A stretch of DNA of 64,000 nucleotides. Source: Acidovorax sp. Root219. GTDB taxonomy: Bacteria > Pseudomonadota > Gammaproteobacteria > Burkholderiales > Burkholderiaceae_C. The notes under the pieces are model-generated. The model did no database searches. It was given only the letters and a program-made list of their open reading frames with translations, and was not told the origin of the DNA. The translations under genes and the position numbers were made by a program. The DNA is taken from assembly GCF_001428665.1 (NCBI RefSeq), contig NZ_LMIJ01000014.1:371646-435645 (forward strand). The letters are read 5' to 3'. Shown in pieces: positions 7,823 to 20,034 of this stretch (positions are counted from its first letter, which is position 1; every line of letters begins with the position of its first letter).

Positions 7823-9382
7823 ATGAAACGCTTCTACGTCGTTGCCTCGGTCCCCCTGCTGCTGGCGGCGTTGATTCCCATTGCGGCGTCGCTCTACCTG
7901 GCCCAGCGCAAGGCCCATGACGACCAGATCGCTTACCTGACCTCGCTGGCAGACGAGGTGCTGCGCCGGGGCATCGCTTCGCGCCAGCAGTTGGTGGCGG
8001 CGTTGAACGAGTTGGACAAGGACGCGAGCCCACCCTGCAGCCAGGCCAGCCTGGCCCGCATGCAGCAGATGGTGGGCACCTCGTTCTACCTGCAGGGCAT
8101 GGGCTCGGTGGTGGACGGCCAGTTGGTCTGCAGCACGCTCACCCTGGGCAGCGGGCCGGTACCGCTCCCGGGCAAGCCGATGGTCACCTCGACCGGCATC
8201 TCCAGCTGGATCGGGGCGCGGCTGCCCTTTGCGCCAGAGCAGCCTTTCAATATCTACGCGCGCAACGGCCATGCAGTGATCATCCACCCCGGCATCGTGA
8301 TCGACATGCCGGTGCTGCATGCCGACGTGTCGCTGGGCCTGGCGATCATCGCGCCCAAGGCACTGATCCGCTCCCGGGGGCCGCTGCAGGAGGCCTGGCT
8401 GGACCTTTACCAGGCGCCAACCCACAGCCTGGTGGAAAGCGACACGCACCACGTCGTGTTTCGCAGCTCGAAAGAGAACAACATCGCCGCCCTGGCCGCT
8501 GCGCCAAAGGCCCTGGCTTATGAAGGCCTGGCGGCCCAGGCGCTGGTGCTGGCACCCCTGGGGCTGTTCGCCAGCGCCACCCTGGCGCTGGGGGTGGCGG
8601 CGCTCACGCGCTGGACCCTGTCCTCCCGGTCGCGGCTGCGCGCGGGCCTCAGGCGGCGGGAGTTCTTCGTGCTCTACCAGCCCATCGTGGACCTGCAGAC
8701 CGGCCAGTGGGCAGGCGCCGAGGCCCTGCTCCGCTGGCGCCGCAACAACGGTACGCTGGTCCCACCCGACGAATTCATTGCCGAGGCCGAGCGCACGGGC
8801 GTGGTCGCGCACATCACCCGCTACGTGATGGACCGCGTGCTCGAAGACCTGCCCGATCTACTCAAGGCCAGCCCGGGCTTCCATGTCAGCCTGAACCTCT
8901 CGCCCCAGGACCTGGTGGCCGATGGGCCCGTGCAGTACCTGCAGCAGCGCTTCGAAGCCATCGGGATGCCGCCCGGCTCGCTGATGCTGGAGGTGACCGA
9001 GCGTGGCCTGGTGGACATCGAGGCCGCCAGGCCCGCGCTGCAGGCGGGCCGGCAGATCGGCGCATCGATCGCCATGGACGACTTCGGCACCGGCTATTCG
9101 AGCCTGTCTATGCTCGAATCCATCGACATCGACACGCTCAAGATCGACCGCATCTTCATCGCCAGCATTGGCGCGCAGGCCGCCATCAGCCCGGTCACCA
9201 CGCACATCATCGAGATGGCGCAGAAGCTGGAGCTGGACCTGATCGCCGAAGGCGTGGAAACCCAGTTCCAAGCCGACTTCCTGCGCGAGCGCGGCGTGCG
9301 CCATGCGCAGGGCTGGCTGTTTGCCAAGGCCATGCCGCTGGCCGAACTGTTGGCGGGCTTGAAGACCCAAGTCGGCCGGTAG
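7823..9382 (+). CDS. Cyclic-di-GMP phosphodiesterase with CSS-motif sensor and EAL domain
   Basis: A 519-residue inner-membrane protein. One N-terminal helix (residues 5-25) is followed by a periplasmic region with a cysteine at residue 72 (PCSQ) and a second in CSTLTLG, the redox-responsive CSS-motif sensor arrangement of E. coli PdeB/PdeC-type enzymes. A second helix (about 235-260) leads to a full EAL domain from about residue 270. The catalytic EAL (in GAEALLRW), the DDFGTGYSSL loop and LKIDRIFI are intact, so hydrolysis of c-di-GMP to pGpG is expected. I start at ATG 7823 because the first helix follows at once; upstream in-frame starts add a polar leader. It is probably a single gene. 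Confidence 0.9.
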   Translation: MKRFYVVASVPLLLAALIPIAASLYLAQRKAHDDQIAYLTSLADEVLRRGIASRQQLVAALNELDKDASPPCSQASLARMQQMVGTSFYLQGMGSVVDGQLVCSTLTLGSGPVPLPGKPMVTSTGISSWIGARLPFAPEQPFNIYARNGHAVIIHPGIVIDMPVLHADVSLGLAIIAPKALIRSRGPLQEAWLDLYQAPTHSLVESDTHHVVFRSSKENNIAALAAAPKALAYEGLAAQALVLAPLGLFASATLALGVAALTRWTLSSRSRLRAGLRRREFFVLYQPIVDLQTGQWAGAEALLRWRRNNGTLVPPDEFIAEAERTGVVAHITRYVMDRVLEDLPDLLKASPGFHVSLNLSPQDLVADGPVQYLQQRFEAIGMPPGSLMLEVTERGLVDIEAARPALQAGRQIGASIAMDDFGTGYSSLSMLESIDIDTLKIDRIFIASIGAQAAISPVTTHIIEMAQKLELDLIAEGVETQFQADFLRERGVRHAQGWLFAKAMPLAELLAGLKTQVGR

Positions 9383-9388
9383 ACAGGC

Positions 9389-10042
9389 TCAGGCGCCCTT
9401 TTTCGCCCTCGCCGCAGGCGGTAGCACGCTGGCGCACACCCGCTGCAGGGCGGAGATGCTCGCATCGCGTGCGCCCGGGTACACCTCGGCCGGGTGGCGC
9501 GCAAGCCAGCGCGCCAGCTCGTTGATGGCGCCATTCAGGGCCGAGGCGCAGGCATCCACTTCCAGGGCAGACAGGCCCGCGGGTGCCAGGATCTCCGTGA
9601 CCACGGCATGCAGCTGCTGGTAGCCATGGCGGGCATCGAGCTCCGCCCAGGCCTGGGCGCCCAGCACCGAGGGGCCGTCGATCAGCAGCACCTGGCGCGG
9701 GCCGGGGTGGGATACGGCGTCGATCCAGGCCAGCGCGCCCGCCATCAGTTGGTCTGCAGGATCAGCCTGGCCATCGGTCGCCCCGTCGATGGCGGCACTG
9801 AGCTCGGCATGCACGGCCTCGCAGACCGCAACGAACAAGTCCTTCTTGTCGCGAAAGTGGTGGTACAGCGCGCCGCGCGTCAGGCCCGTGGCCGCCAGCA
9901 GGGCCTCGGTGGAGGTAGTGGCATAGCCGTCCCGCTCGAACAAAGCGCGCGCCGCCGCGATGAGCCGGGTGCGTGATTGGGCGCCCTTCTCCAGCCGCCG
10001 GTTGCCCGCAGCGGGCCTGGAACTGGATTTTCCTATTGACAT
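9389..10042 (-). CDS. TetR family transcriptional repressor
   Basis: A 217-residue regulator with the TetR helix-turn-helix at residues 20-70: ARALFERDGYATTSTEALL followed by TGLTRGALYHHFRDKKDLF. The C-terminal ligand domain is of the TetR_C class seen in many Burkholderiales regulators, with a DGPSVLG motif. It is transcribed away from the VOC-family gene at 10134. Two similar inverted repeats lie between the genes, one overlapping this start codon, so it should repress both itself and the VOC gene. Ligand unknown. Confidence 0.92.
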   Translation of the reverse strand: MSIGKSSSRPAAGNRRLEKGAQSRTRLIAAARALFERDGYATTSTEALLAATGLTRGALYHHFRDKKDLFVAVCEAVHAELSAAIDGATDGQADPADQLMAGALAWIDAVSHPGPRQVLLIDGPSVLGAQAWAELDARHGYQQLHAVVTEILAPAGLSALEVDACASALNGAINELARWLARHPAEVYPGARDASISALQRVCASVLPPAARAKKGA

Positions 10043-10087
10043 ACAGACTGTACGTATCTACATTTATTGAACATACAGACAGTATGT
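10039..10087. promoter_or_regulatory. Twin TetR operators between divergent genes
   Basis: Two 17-base repeats with the same left half: ACATACAGACTGTACGT at 10039-10055 and ACATACAGACAGTATGT at 10071-10087. The second is a perfect six-base inverted repeat around AGACA; the first is imperfect. They begin 32 bases apart, about three helical turns, so two dimers could bind the same face. The first overlaps the tetR start codon, fitting autoregulation. Confidence 0.7.
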
Positions 10088-10133
10088 ACCCGATTGACAT
10101 CTGCGGTCATCCCATCCTCGCCACAGGAGCCCC

Positions 10134-10580
10134 ATGCCAACCCCCTCCCCCGCCACCCTTTCGCAACTGACCTCGGCCTACCCCCTGGTCACCACCGCCA
10201 CCGTGCAGGCCTCGCGCGACTTCTTCGTGCAGCATCTGGGCTTCGAAGTGGTGTTCGAGGCCTCGTGGTTCGTGCTGCTGTCGCGCGGCAGCACCGAGGG
10301 CGGCACCACCTCGATCACTTTCATGGCGCCCGACCACCCCTCGCGCCCACCAGGCCCCGAGGTCTTCAACGGCCAGGGCCTGCTGCTGACCCTGCAGGTG
10401 GAAGACGCCCGACGCGAAGAAGCCCGCCTGCGTGCGGCCGGCGTGGAGATCGCCTACGCCGTGCAGCACGAGCCCTGGGGCCAGGTGCGCTTTCAGGTGC
10501 GCGACCCCTCGGGCCTGGTGCTCGACATCGTGGAGCAGGCCGAGCCTGCGCCTGGCTTCTGGGATGACTATGTGAAGTGA
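10134..10580 (+). CDS. VOC family (glyoxalase/bleomycin-resistance fold) protein
   Basis: A 148-residue protein made of paired beta-alpha-beta-beta-beta units of the vicinal oxygen chelate superfamily: YPLVTTATVQASRDFFVQHL opens the first unit and FQVRDPSGLVLDIVEQ closes the second. Members are metal-dependent lyases, dioxygenases or drug-binding proteins; this one is closest in style to glyoxalase-like bleomycin-resistance proteins, but the substrate cannot be inferred. CAGGAG precedes the ATG. It diverges from a TetR repressor and shares its operators, suggesting induction by a small toxic molecule. Confidence 0.85.
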   Translation: MPTPSPATLSQLTSAYPLVTTATVQASRDFFVQHLGFEVVFEASWFVLLSRGSTEGGTTSITFMAPDHPSRPPGPEVFNGQGLLLTLQVEDARREEARLRAAGVEIAYAVQHEPWGQVRFQVRDPSGLVLDIVEQAEPAPGFWDDYVK

Positions 10581-10620
10581 CTTCAGGGGCACCCAGCGGT
10601 CTCGCCCGCGAGCAACCCGT

Positions 10621-11970
10621 TCAGTTGCCGTCAGGCCCTTCGGGTGCAAACACCTGGCCAGCCACCATGTCCCATTCGGCGATCTGCTCGTTGGCGGCGA
10701 TCAGCCGGCCCACCAGCAGCTTGATGAAGGCCTTGTCGAAGCGCGACTGCAGGTCTTCGGACGCCTCGCGCAGCGCGGGGTTGCGGATCTTGAGCACCAG
10801 CACTTCGGTCTCGGCCACGGCGGTGGCGGTGCGCTGGCGGTTGTCGGGGCGCAGGTAGGTCATCTCGCCCAGGGTCACGCCCGCACCCAGGGTGCTCAGG
10901 GTCCAGCCCTGGCGGCTCACGGTCACCTGGCCCTCGATGAGGATGCAGAACGAGTCGCCGGGCTGGCCCTCGCGCATGAGCACGGTGCCCTGCTCCAGTC
11001 GGCGCCAGTTGCCCAGGCGCATCAGCTCCCACAGCGCCACGTCGTGAAAATCGGCAAAAAAGGGCAGCTCGCGCAGGCGCCCGAAGCGCTCGGCCTCGGT
11101 GTCCTGCGAGCGCTGGCGCGGCAGGTCGCGGTGGGCGTCGAGCAGCGCCTGGGCAAAGTCGCCCCAGGTGGCAAAGCGGTCGGCCGGCTTCTTGGCCATG
11201 GCGCGCAGCAGCACGGCATCCACATGCCCAGGCAGCGAGGCGCGCAGCAGGCTCGGGGGCGTGGGTTCTTCGTGGCTGATCTTGTACAGCGTGGCGAAGT
11301 CGGTCTCGCCGTCGAACGGGCGGCGGCCCGTGAGCAGCTCGTACACCACGATGGCCAGCGAGAACATGTCGCTGTGGTGCGTCAAATCTTCCTCGCGCAC
11401 CTGCTCGGGCGACATGTAGGACGGCGAGCCCACCATGCCCGACAGCTGCGTGGCATCGCTGCGCAGCGACAGCGCGGCGCCGAAGTCGGTGAGCTTGACG
11501 TCGCCGTTGGCGGCCAGCATCAGGTTGGCGGGCTTGATGTCGCGGTGTACCAGGCCTTCGCGGTAGGCGTATTCGAGCGCATTGCAGCACTTGAAGGCGA
11601 TGTCCAGCACCTGGGGCACGGGTAGCAGCGCATCGGCCCGGGCATGGGCCGCCAGGGGCTGGCCGTCCACGTATTCGAGCACCAGGTAGGGCTGGGCGGC
11701 GTCCTCGTCGGCGTCGAGCAAGCGCACGATGTGGGGATGCTTGAGCCGGCCGGACATGGCCGCCTCGTTGCGCAGCAGGCGGCGGTAGCGCTCGGCCTGG
11801 TCGGGCTGGGCCAGCAGGTGGGCGTGCATCTGCTTGATGGCCACGCGCTTGCCGCGGAACCCGTCGAGCCCCAGGTACACGATGCCGCTGGCACCGCGCC
11901 CGAGCTCGCGCTCGATGCGGTACTTGCCGATGGTGGCGGGAATGGTGGTGGGGGTAGCGGTCATGGGCAT
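10621..11970 (-). CDS. Serine/threonine protein kinase with C-terminal cyclic-nucleotide-binding domain
   Basis: A 449-residue protein. Residues 15-275 form a Hanks-type kinase with the glycine loop [12 protein letters not shown], the ATP lysine Lys46 (VAIK), the catalytic HRDIKPANL (Asp144) and DFG (Asp162). Residues 310-440 form a CRP-like cNMP-binding domain with the phosphate-cassette-like [13 protein letters not shown] and [14 protein letters not shown]. There is no transmembrane helix, so it is cytosolic. The start is taken at ATG 11970 or 11964, just before the kinase fold; the open frame upstream to 12357 is the promoter region of the next gene. It diverges from the aldehyde dehydrogenase. 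The cNMP domain probably gates the kinase, but its ligand is unknown. Confidence 0.9.
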   Translation of the reverse strand: MPMTATPTTIPATIGKYRIERELGRGASGIVYLGLDGFRGKRVAIKQMHAHLLAQPDQAERYRRLLRNEAAMSGRLKHPHIVRLLDADEDAAQPYLVLEYVDGQPLAAHARADALLPVPQVLDIAFKCCNALEYAYREGLVHRDIKPANLMLAANGDVKLTDFGAALSLRSDATQLSGMVGSPSYMSPEQVREEDLTHHSDMFSLAIVVYELLTGRRPFDGETDFATLYKISHEEPTPPSLLRASLPGHVDAVLLRAMAKKPADRFATWGDFAQALLDAHRDLPRQRSQDTEAERFGRLRELPFFADFHDVALWELMRLGNWRRLEQGTVLMREGQPGDSFCILIEGQVTVSRQGWTLSTLGAGVTLGEMTYLRPDNRQRTATAVAETEVLVLKIRNPALREASEDLQSRFDKAFIKLLVGRLIAANEQIAEWDMVAGQVFAPEGPDGN

Positions 11971-12088
11971 CCGGGTGGCGATGCCCTCATTGTGGCAAAA
12001 CCAGCGGCCCGCAACCACGCCCCGGGCTCCAGGGCGGGCATTTCGCACGCAAGCGACTGCCATGTGTGCAGGGCTGTGCCACCTGCGC

Positions 12089-12124
12089 TGTTCCGTTGTG
12101 GAACAACGGGTGTGCCATGGCACA
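12089..12124. promoter_or_regulatory. Palindromes upstream of the sigma-54 promoter, likely activator sites
   Basis: TGTTCC-GTTGT-GGAACA (12089-12105) is an inverted repeat with six-base arms and TGTGCCATGGCACA (12111-12124) is a perfect 14-base palindrome. They lie 113-148 bases upstream of the -24 element, the usual distance for enhancer sites of sigma-54 activators. The AcoR-type activator at 15230-17128 is the natural candidate to bind one of them. Confidence 0.5.
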
Positions 12125-12236
12125 CCGGCATGGCGCGCCAGCCGCTGCCGGCGCACGCCCGCCGATGGGGGCGCAAGCCGCATGGGCATTGGGTTGGCGC
12201 GCCTTCGCCGACACCGCACCCTGCCCCGCGTGCCGC

Positions 12237-12252
12237 TGGCACGGGCATTGCG
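12237..12252 (+). promoter_or_regulatory. Sigma-54 (-24/-12) promoter of the aldehyde dehydrogenase
   Basis: TGGCACGGGCATTGCG matches the sigma-54 consensus TGGCACG-N4-TTGC, with GG of the -24 and GC of the -12 at the required spacing. It lies 68 bases before the aldehyde dehydrogenase ATG. An AcoR-family activator is encoded 3 kb away, supporting sigma-54 dependence. Confidence 0.82.
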
Positions 12253-12319
12253 CTCTGCAGGGGGTACAGGCACCGGCAACGGCGCCTGGCACATCCCAAC
12301 CACCGCAGGAGACAAGCAC

Positions 12320-13840
<1,521 letters not shown>

Positions 13841-13851
13841 GCACGCGCAGC

Positions 13852-14280
13852 ATGGCCGATACCCTGGCCCCTGTAGCCCATGAGGCCGACCGGCAAGGCC
13901 ATGGCACGGCCCCACCGGTCCGCGTCACGGCCACGCCCGCGGCCCTGGAACTGATCGCGCGGCTGCACGCGCAGCACGGCCCGCTGATGTTCCACCAGTC
14001 GGGTGGCTGCTGCGATGGCAGCGCGCCCATGTGCTTTGCACGCGGCGAGTTCATGACCGGCGATTCCGACGTGCTGCTCGGGTATGTGGCTGGCGAGCCC
14101 TTCTACATGAGCCGACCGCAGTTCGCCGTGTGGGAACACACGCAGCTGACCATCGACGTGGTGCCCGGCGGGGGCGGCATGTTCTCGCTGGAGCGGCCCA
14201 CGGGCCTGCGTTTTCTGATCCGCTCGCGGCTGTTCAGCGAAGCAGAAGCACAGTTTCTGAAGCTGCACCCGGTGGCTTGA
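13852..14280 (+). CDS. DUF779 family protein, partner of aldehyde dehydrogenase
   Basis: A 142-residue soluble protein. The conserved core is HQSGGCCDGSAPMC with three cysteines, then a strand-rich domain with GYVAGEPFYM and VPGGGGMFSLE. These are the signatures of DUF779, a family usually encoded next to sigma-54-controlled aldehyde dehydrogenases; its biochemical role is unknown and the cysteine cluster suggests metal binding. It begins 11 bases after the dehydrogenase stop and should be cotranscribed. A GC-rich hairpin follows the stop codon. Confidence 0.88.
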   Translation: MADTLAPVAHEADRQGHGTAPPVRVTATPAALELIARLHAQHGPLMFHQSGGCCDGSAPMCFARGEFMTGDSDVLLGYVAGEPFYMSRPQFAVWEHTQLTIDVVPGGGGMFSLERPTGLRFLIRSRLFSEAEAQFLKLHPVA

Positions 14281-14283
14281 CAC

Positions 14284-14322
14284 GAAGCCCGCCCGGGGCA
14301 CAAAACATCTCAGGCGGGCTTC
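14284..14322 (+). terminator. Hairpin after the aldehyde dehydrogenase/DUF779 operon
   Basis: GAAGCCCGCC (14284-14293) pairs perfectly with GGCGGGCTTC (14313-14322) around a 19-base loop, four bases after the DUF779 stop. The following bases are only weakly T-rich, so termination may be inefficient. Confidence 0.6.
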
Positions 14323-14395
14323 ATTCAGTGCCCTGGCCATGCCTTCAAGGTCCACCGGCGGTATGCTCGCGCAAAGACCCACCGAAGGAGACCCT

Positions 14396-15199
14396 GTGAC
14401 CGCAAATGCCACCACGTTCCGCGGGCTGCACGCCAATGGCACCCTGCTGCGCCTGCCCAACGCCTGGGACGCTGCCAGCGCCAGGCTGTTCGAGAGCCTG
14501 GGGGCCACGGCCATCGCCACGACCAGCGCGGGCGTGGCCTGGTCGCAGGGGTACCCTGACGGCTACGCCATGCCCGTCGAGGTGGTGCTGGCGTTCGCGA
14601 AGAACCTGGTGCGGGTGCTGCAGGTGCCCTTGTCCGTGGACATGGAAGACGGCTATTCGGACGACCCGGCACAGGTGGCGGACCTGGCTGCGCGGCTGGC
14701 CGAAGTGGGCGTTGCCGGCATCAACCTCGAAGACGGGCGCAAACCCGCTGAGCTACTCGCACGCAAGGCCGAGGCGATTCGGGAGCGGCTGGCCAAGGAC
14801 GGGCTGGACCTGTTCATCAACGCACGCACGGATGTCGTGCTGGCACGGCTGGTCGATGAGGGCAGCCAGGTCGAAGAAGCGATCACGCGCGGCCATCTGT
14901 ACCGCAGCGCGGGCGTGGATGGCCTGTTCGTACCCGGGCTGACCGATGCCGCGCAGATCCAGGCCGTCGTGGCCGGTGTCGACCTGCCGCTGAACCTGAT
15001 GGCCTGGGGCGGCCTGGCCAACGCCACGCAGCTGCAGGCCCTGGGGGTGAAGCGGCTCAGCGCGGGCTCCGGCATCCCGCAGGTGTTGTGGGGCCATGCC
15101 GCGAAGCTGGCGACGGATTTTCTGCAGGGCGGCGAATCGGACAAGCTGCAGGGGCAGATCCCGTACGGGCAGATGCAGAACCTCTTCAACGGCCCCTGA
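14396..15199 (+). CDS. Isocitrate lyase/PEP mutase superfamily enzyme
   Basis: A 267-residue TIM-barrel protein of the PEP mutase/isocitrate lyase superfamily. It has the early LPNAWDAASARLFE segment, the Mg-binding VDMEDGYSDDP and the INLEDGRKP strand. The KxCGH loop with the catalytic cysteine of isocitrate and methylisocitrate lyases is absent, so it is more likely a phosphonopyruvate- or oxaloacetate-type C-C/P-C lyase; the exact reaction is unknown. I choose GTG 14396 because AAGGAG lies seven bases upstream. It lies between the aldehyde dehydrogenase pair and the AcoR-type regulator, converging on the latter, and may be unrelated to them. Confidence 0.85.
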   Translation: MTANATTFRGLHANGTLLRLPNAWDAASARLFESLGATAIATTSAGVAWSQGYPDGYAMPVEVVLAFAKNLVRVLQVPLSVDMEDGYSDDPAQVADLAARLAEVGVAGINLEDGRKPAELLARKAEAIRERLAKDGLDLFINARTDVVLARLVDEGSQVEEAITRGHLYRSAGVDGLFVPGLTDAAQIQAVVAGVDLPLNLMAWGGLANATQLQALGVKRLSAGSGIPQVLWGHAAKLATDFLQGGESDKLQGQIPYGQMQNLFNGP

Positions 15200-15229
15200 A
15201 AGGCCCGCGCTGCCGCGAGGCCGCGCGCT

Positions 15230-17128
<1,899 letters not shown>

Positions 17129-17234
17129 GGTTGTCTCCTTGCGGCCGTGGCAGTTTGCACTGCCCGGCATTTCAGGAAACCTTAGCATGCCGGCCTTACG
17201 CCAGCTTGCACCGGCAGGCTGGCATCGGGGGCAT

Positions 17235-18485
17235 TTAGGCGAGGGCCTGTTCGAAGTCCGCCAGCAGGTCTTCGATCTCCTCCAAACCCACGGACAGGCG
17301 GATCATGCCGTCGCCAATGCCCATGTTGGCGCGCACGGCGGGGCCCGCCTCCCAGAAGATGGTGTGCGCCACGGGGATGATCAGCGTGCGCGTGTCGGCC
17401 AGGCCCGTGGCGTTGATCGGCAGTTGCAAGCGGTTGCAAAAAGACAGGCATTGGTCGGCATCGCGCAACTCGAAGGCCAGCAGCCACGAGCCGGCCTTGA
17501 AGTGCTTGCGCGCGATCGCATGCTGCGGGTGCGATTCGAGCATCGGGTAGTGCACGCGGGCGATGGCCGGGTGCTGCTCCAGCCACTGGGCCAGGGCCAG
17601 GGCCGTGGCGCTGGTGCGGTCCATGCGCAGGGCCAAGGTCTCGGCGCCCAGCGCGATCTGGTGTGCCGCTTGCGACGAGAGCATGCCGCCCATGTCGCGC
17701 AGGCCCTTCTTGCGCACCTGCTGCAGGCCCCAGCCTTTGGCGTCGCCCTTGCGGTAGGGGGCGAAGATGTTGGGGTAGCTGCTCCAGTCAAACAGGCCGG
17801 TGTCGGTGACCGCGCCGCCCAGGGCATCGCCCAGGCCGCCGATGCTCTTGGTCAGCGAATTGATGACAAGGCCAGCGCCCACGGTGACGGGGCGGAACAG
17901 GTAGGGCGATGCCACGGTGTTGTCCACCACGTAGAGCAGGCCGCGCTCTTTGCACAGGGTGCCGATGGCTTCGAGGTCGGGGATCTGCGTGCCAGGGTTG
18001 GCAATGGTCTCCACGAACACCATGCGCGTATTGGGGCGCACGGCGGCGGCCACCTGGGCGGCGTTGGTCACGTCCACCGTGGTCACTTCGATGCCCAGGT
18101 CGGCCAGGGTGCCGAACACGCTGTTGGTGTTGCCGAAGACGAACTTGCTGGCCAGCAGGTGGTCGCCCGCCTTGAGCAAGGTGAGGAACACCGCGCAGAC
18201 GGCCGCCATGCCGGTGGCAAACACGATGGAGCCCTGGCCGCGCTCCATCTGCGTGACCTTGGCCTCCAGCGCCGCCGTGGTGGGCGTGCCCTGGCGGGCA
18301 TAGTTGAAACCGCCCTTGATCGTGCCCTGGAACACGCCAATCAGGTCTTCCACCTTCTCGTAGCCGTATTGCACCGAGGTGTGGATGGGTTGGTGCACCG
18401 CACCGTACTCAGTGCCGGCCAAGCGGTCGGCATGCACGATCTCGGTGGTGAACTGGCGGGTGGGCTTGTCGTTGCTGCTGCTCAT
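17235..18485 (-). CDS. Cystathionine gamma-synthase family PLP enzyme
   Basis: A 416-residue enzyme of the Cys/Met-metabolism PLP family. The cofactor lysine is Lys213 in NSLTKSIGG, Asp188 in VVDNT contacts the pyridine nitrogen, and YARQGTPTT (61-69) is the phosphate-binding arginine/tyrosine block. Family members perform gamma-replacement or elimination in methionine and cysteine synthesis, such as cystathionine gamma-synthase, O-acetylhomoserine sulfhydrylase or methionine gamma-lyase; the sequence does not decide between them. It starts with ATG 18485 (MSSSNDKPTRQF) and lies 43 bases downstream of sbcB on the same strand, possibly cotranscribed. Confidence 0.88.
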   Translation of the reverse strand: MSSSNDKPTRQFTTEIVHADRLAGTEYGAVHQPIHTSVQYGYEKVEDLIGVFQGTIKGGFNYARQGTPTTAALEAKVTQMERGQGSIVFATGMAAVCAVFLTLLKAGDHLLASKFVFGNTNSVFGTLADLGIEVTTVDVTNAAQVAAAVRPNTRMVFVETIANPGTQIPDLEAIGTLCKERGLLYVVDNTVASPYLFRPVTVGAGLVINSLTKSIGGLGDALGGAVTDTGLFDWSSYPNIFAPYRKGDAKGWGLQQVRKKGLRDMGGMLSSQAAHQIALGAETLALRMDRTSATALALAQWLEQHPAIARVHYPMLESHPQHAIARKHFKAGSWLLAFELRDADQCLSFCNRLQLPINATGLADTRTLIIPVAHTIFWEAGPAVRANMGIGDGMIRLSVGLEEIEDLLADFEQALA

Positions 18486-18528
18486 GGGAATGCGGGCCTG
18501 CTCGGCAGGCGTGAAAAAAGGAAGGTTC

Positions 18529-19968
18529 TCAGCGCTCGGGCGCGATGTGTTCGGCGTAATCGTACAAGGCGCCCAGGATGTCCTGGGTGCGGTCGTCGTC
18601 GGCAGTCTCCGAGAGATTGTCGATCTCGGTGAACAACTGCTCCACCGTGCGAGCACCACCCGCCCCGTCGAACAGGCAGGCGGCGCGGTGCGCCTCCCAG
18701 CGCTCCTGCTCCTCGGGCGAGAGGGTGGCGGGGAAGTTGCGTGCACGGTAGCGCCACAGCAACTCCTTTAAGCGCGGGTCGTCGAACGAGGGGCGGGTGC
18801 GCGCCAGCTTCTCGCCGCTCATGGCGCGCATGTCGTTGAGCTGGCGCCGGTCGCCGTTGCCCACGAAGCCGCCGTACAGGTCCTGGTCCACGTCGGGCGT
18901 GGGCTCCTCGGGCCGGGCGAACACCTGGGGCCAGATGCCGCTCATGTCGGGCAGCACGCGGGCGATCTCGGCGTGCTGGGCGGCCTGGGGCAGGTCCATG
19001 TTCCAGTGCCGGGCGCGCTCGGCCGTAAGCGTGTTCACGTTGCCCACCACCATGGGCGACTTGTTCAGGTGGATGGTCTTGATGGGCAGGCGCGTGACGC
19101 CCTCGGGCAGGTCGGCCGCGCGCGAGAACATGCGCAGGCGGATCTCCTCCACCCCCATGCTGGCCAGGGGCGTGGGGTCGTGCGCGAGGTCCCAGGCGAT
19201 CAGCTCGTTCTTGTTGGTGGGGTGGCTGGCCAGCGGCCACATCACGGCCAGGCAGCCGCGCTCGACCGGGAACATGCCGGACACATGCAGGAAAGCCCTG
19301 GCCGTGATGGCCGTGGCCGGCAGGCGCAGCTCGGCCGCCACGCGGTCCTTCTTGTGCAGGCTGAGCGCGAAGTCGAAGAGCTTGGTATTGTGCTGGCGGA
19401 TGAGGCGCGCCAGGGCAATGGTGGCGCGCACGTCCGACAGGGCATCGTGCGCGGCCTCGTGCAGCAGGCCATTGGCCTTGGACAGGTGCTCGAGCTTGAA
19501 GCTCGGCGCGCCGTCTTCCTTTTGGGGCCAGGTGATGCCGTCGGGGCGCAGGGCGTAGGTCATGCGCACCACGTCCAGCAGGTCCCAGCGGCCGCACTGG
19601 TTCTGCCACTCGCGCGCATAGGGGTCGATCAGGTTGCGCCAGAACATGAAGCGCGTGATCTCGTCGTCGAAGCGGATGGTGTTGTAGCCCACGCCGATGG
19701 TGCCGGGGCGGGCTAGTTCGGCCTCGATGCGGGCCGCGAAGGCGTGCTCGGGCATGCCCTGCTCCAGGCACTGCTGGGGCGTGATGCCGGTGATGAGGCA
19801 CGAAACCGGGTCGGGCAGGTAGTCGTTGGCCGGCTGGCAGAAGATGTTCAGCGGCTCGCCAATCTCATTGAGGTCGGCATCGGTGCGGATGGCTGCGAAC
19901 TGCGCAGGCCGGTCGCGCCGCGTGTTGGCGCCGAAGGTTTCGTAGTCGTGCCAGAGGAAGGTATGCAT
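18529..19968 (-). CDS. sbcB: Exodeoxyribonuclease I
   Basis: A 479-residue 3'-5' single-strand DNA exonuclease used in recombination and mismatch repair. The DEDD-superfamily motif I is at the N-terminus, HDYETFG (Asp8, Glu10). Motif II-type residues are seen in GVGYNTIRFDDE, and the HDALSDVRAT helix carries the late catalytic His/Asp. The SH3-like and C-terminal helical parts are present and the length agrees with E. coli ExoI (475). It acts in the cytoplasm with SSB. The start codon lies 66 bases from the divergent lytic transglycosylase start. Confidence 0.95.
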   Translation of the reverse strand: MHTFLWHDYETFGANTRRDRPAQFAAIRTDADLNEIGEPLNIFCQPANDYLPDPVSCLITGITPQQCLEQGMPEHAFAARIEAELARPGTIGVGYNTIRFDDEITRFMFWRNLIDPYAREWQNQCGRWDLLDVVRMTYALRPDGITWPQKEDGAPSFKLEHLSKANGLLHEAAHDALSDVRATIALARLIRQHNTKLFDFALSLHKKDRVAAELRLPATAITARAFLHVSGMFPVERGCLAVMWPLASHPTNKNELIAWDLAHDPTPLASMGVEEIRLRMFSRAADLPEGVTRLPIKTIHLNKSPMVVGNVNTLTAERARHWNMDLPQAAQHAEIARVLPDMSGIWPQVFARPEEPTPDVDQDLYGGFVGNGDRRQLNDMRAMSGEKLARTRPSFDDPRLKELLWRYRARNFPATLSPEEQERWEAHRAACLFDGAGGARTVEQLFTEIDNLSETADDDRTQDILGALYDYAEHIAPER

Positions 19969-20034
19969 GGAATGAAATTGCTACGGTCAGAAACACCGGA
20001 ACCCGCAAGTATGCCGGGCACGGGACAATGGGGA

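Noticed and set aside
11984..12316. N-terminal extension of the kinase or of the aldehyde dehydrogenase into the shared upstream region
   Set aside because: Both frames are open here only because of high GC; the stretch holds the sigma-54 promoter and palindromes, and each protein's fold starts after its chosen ATG.
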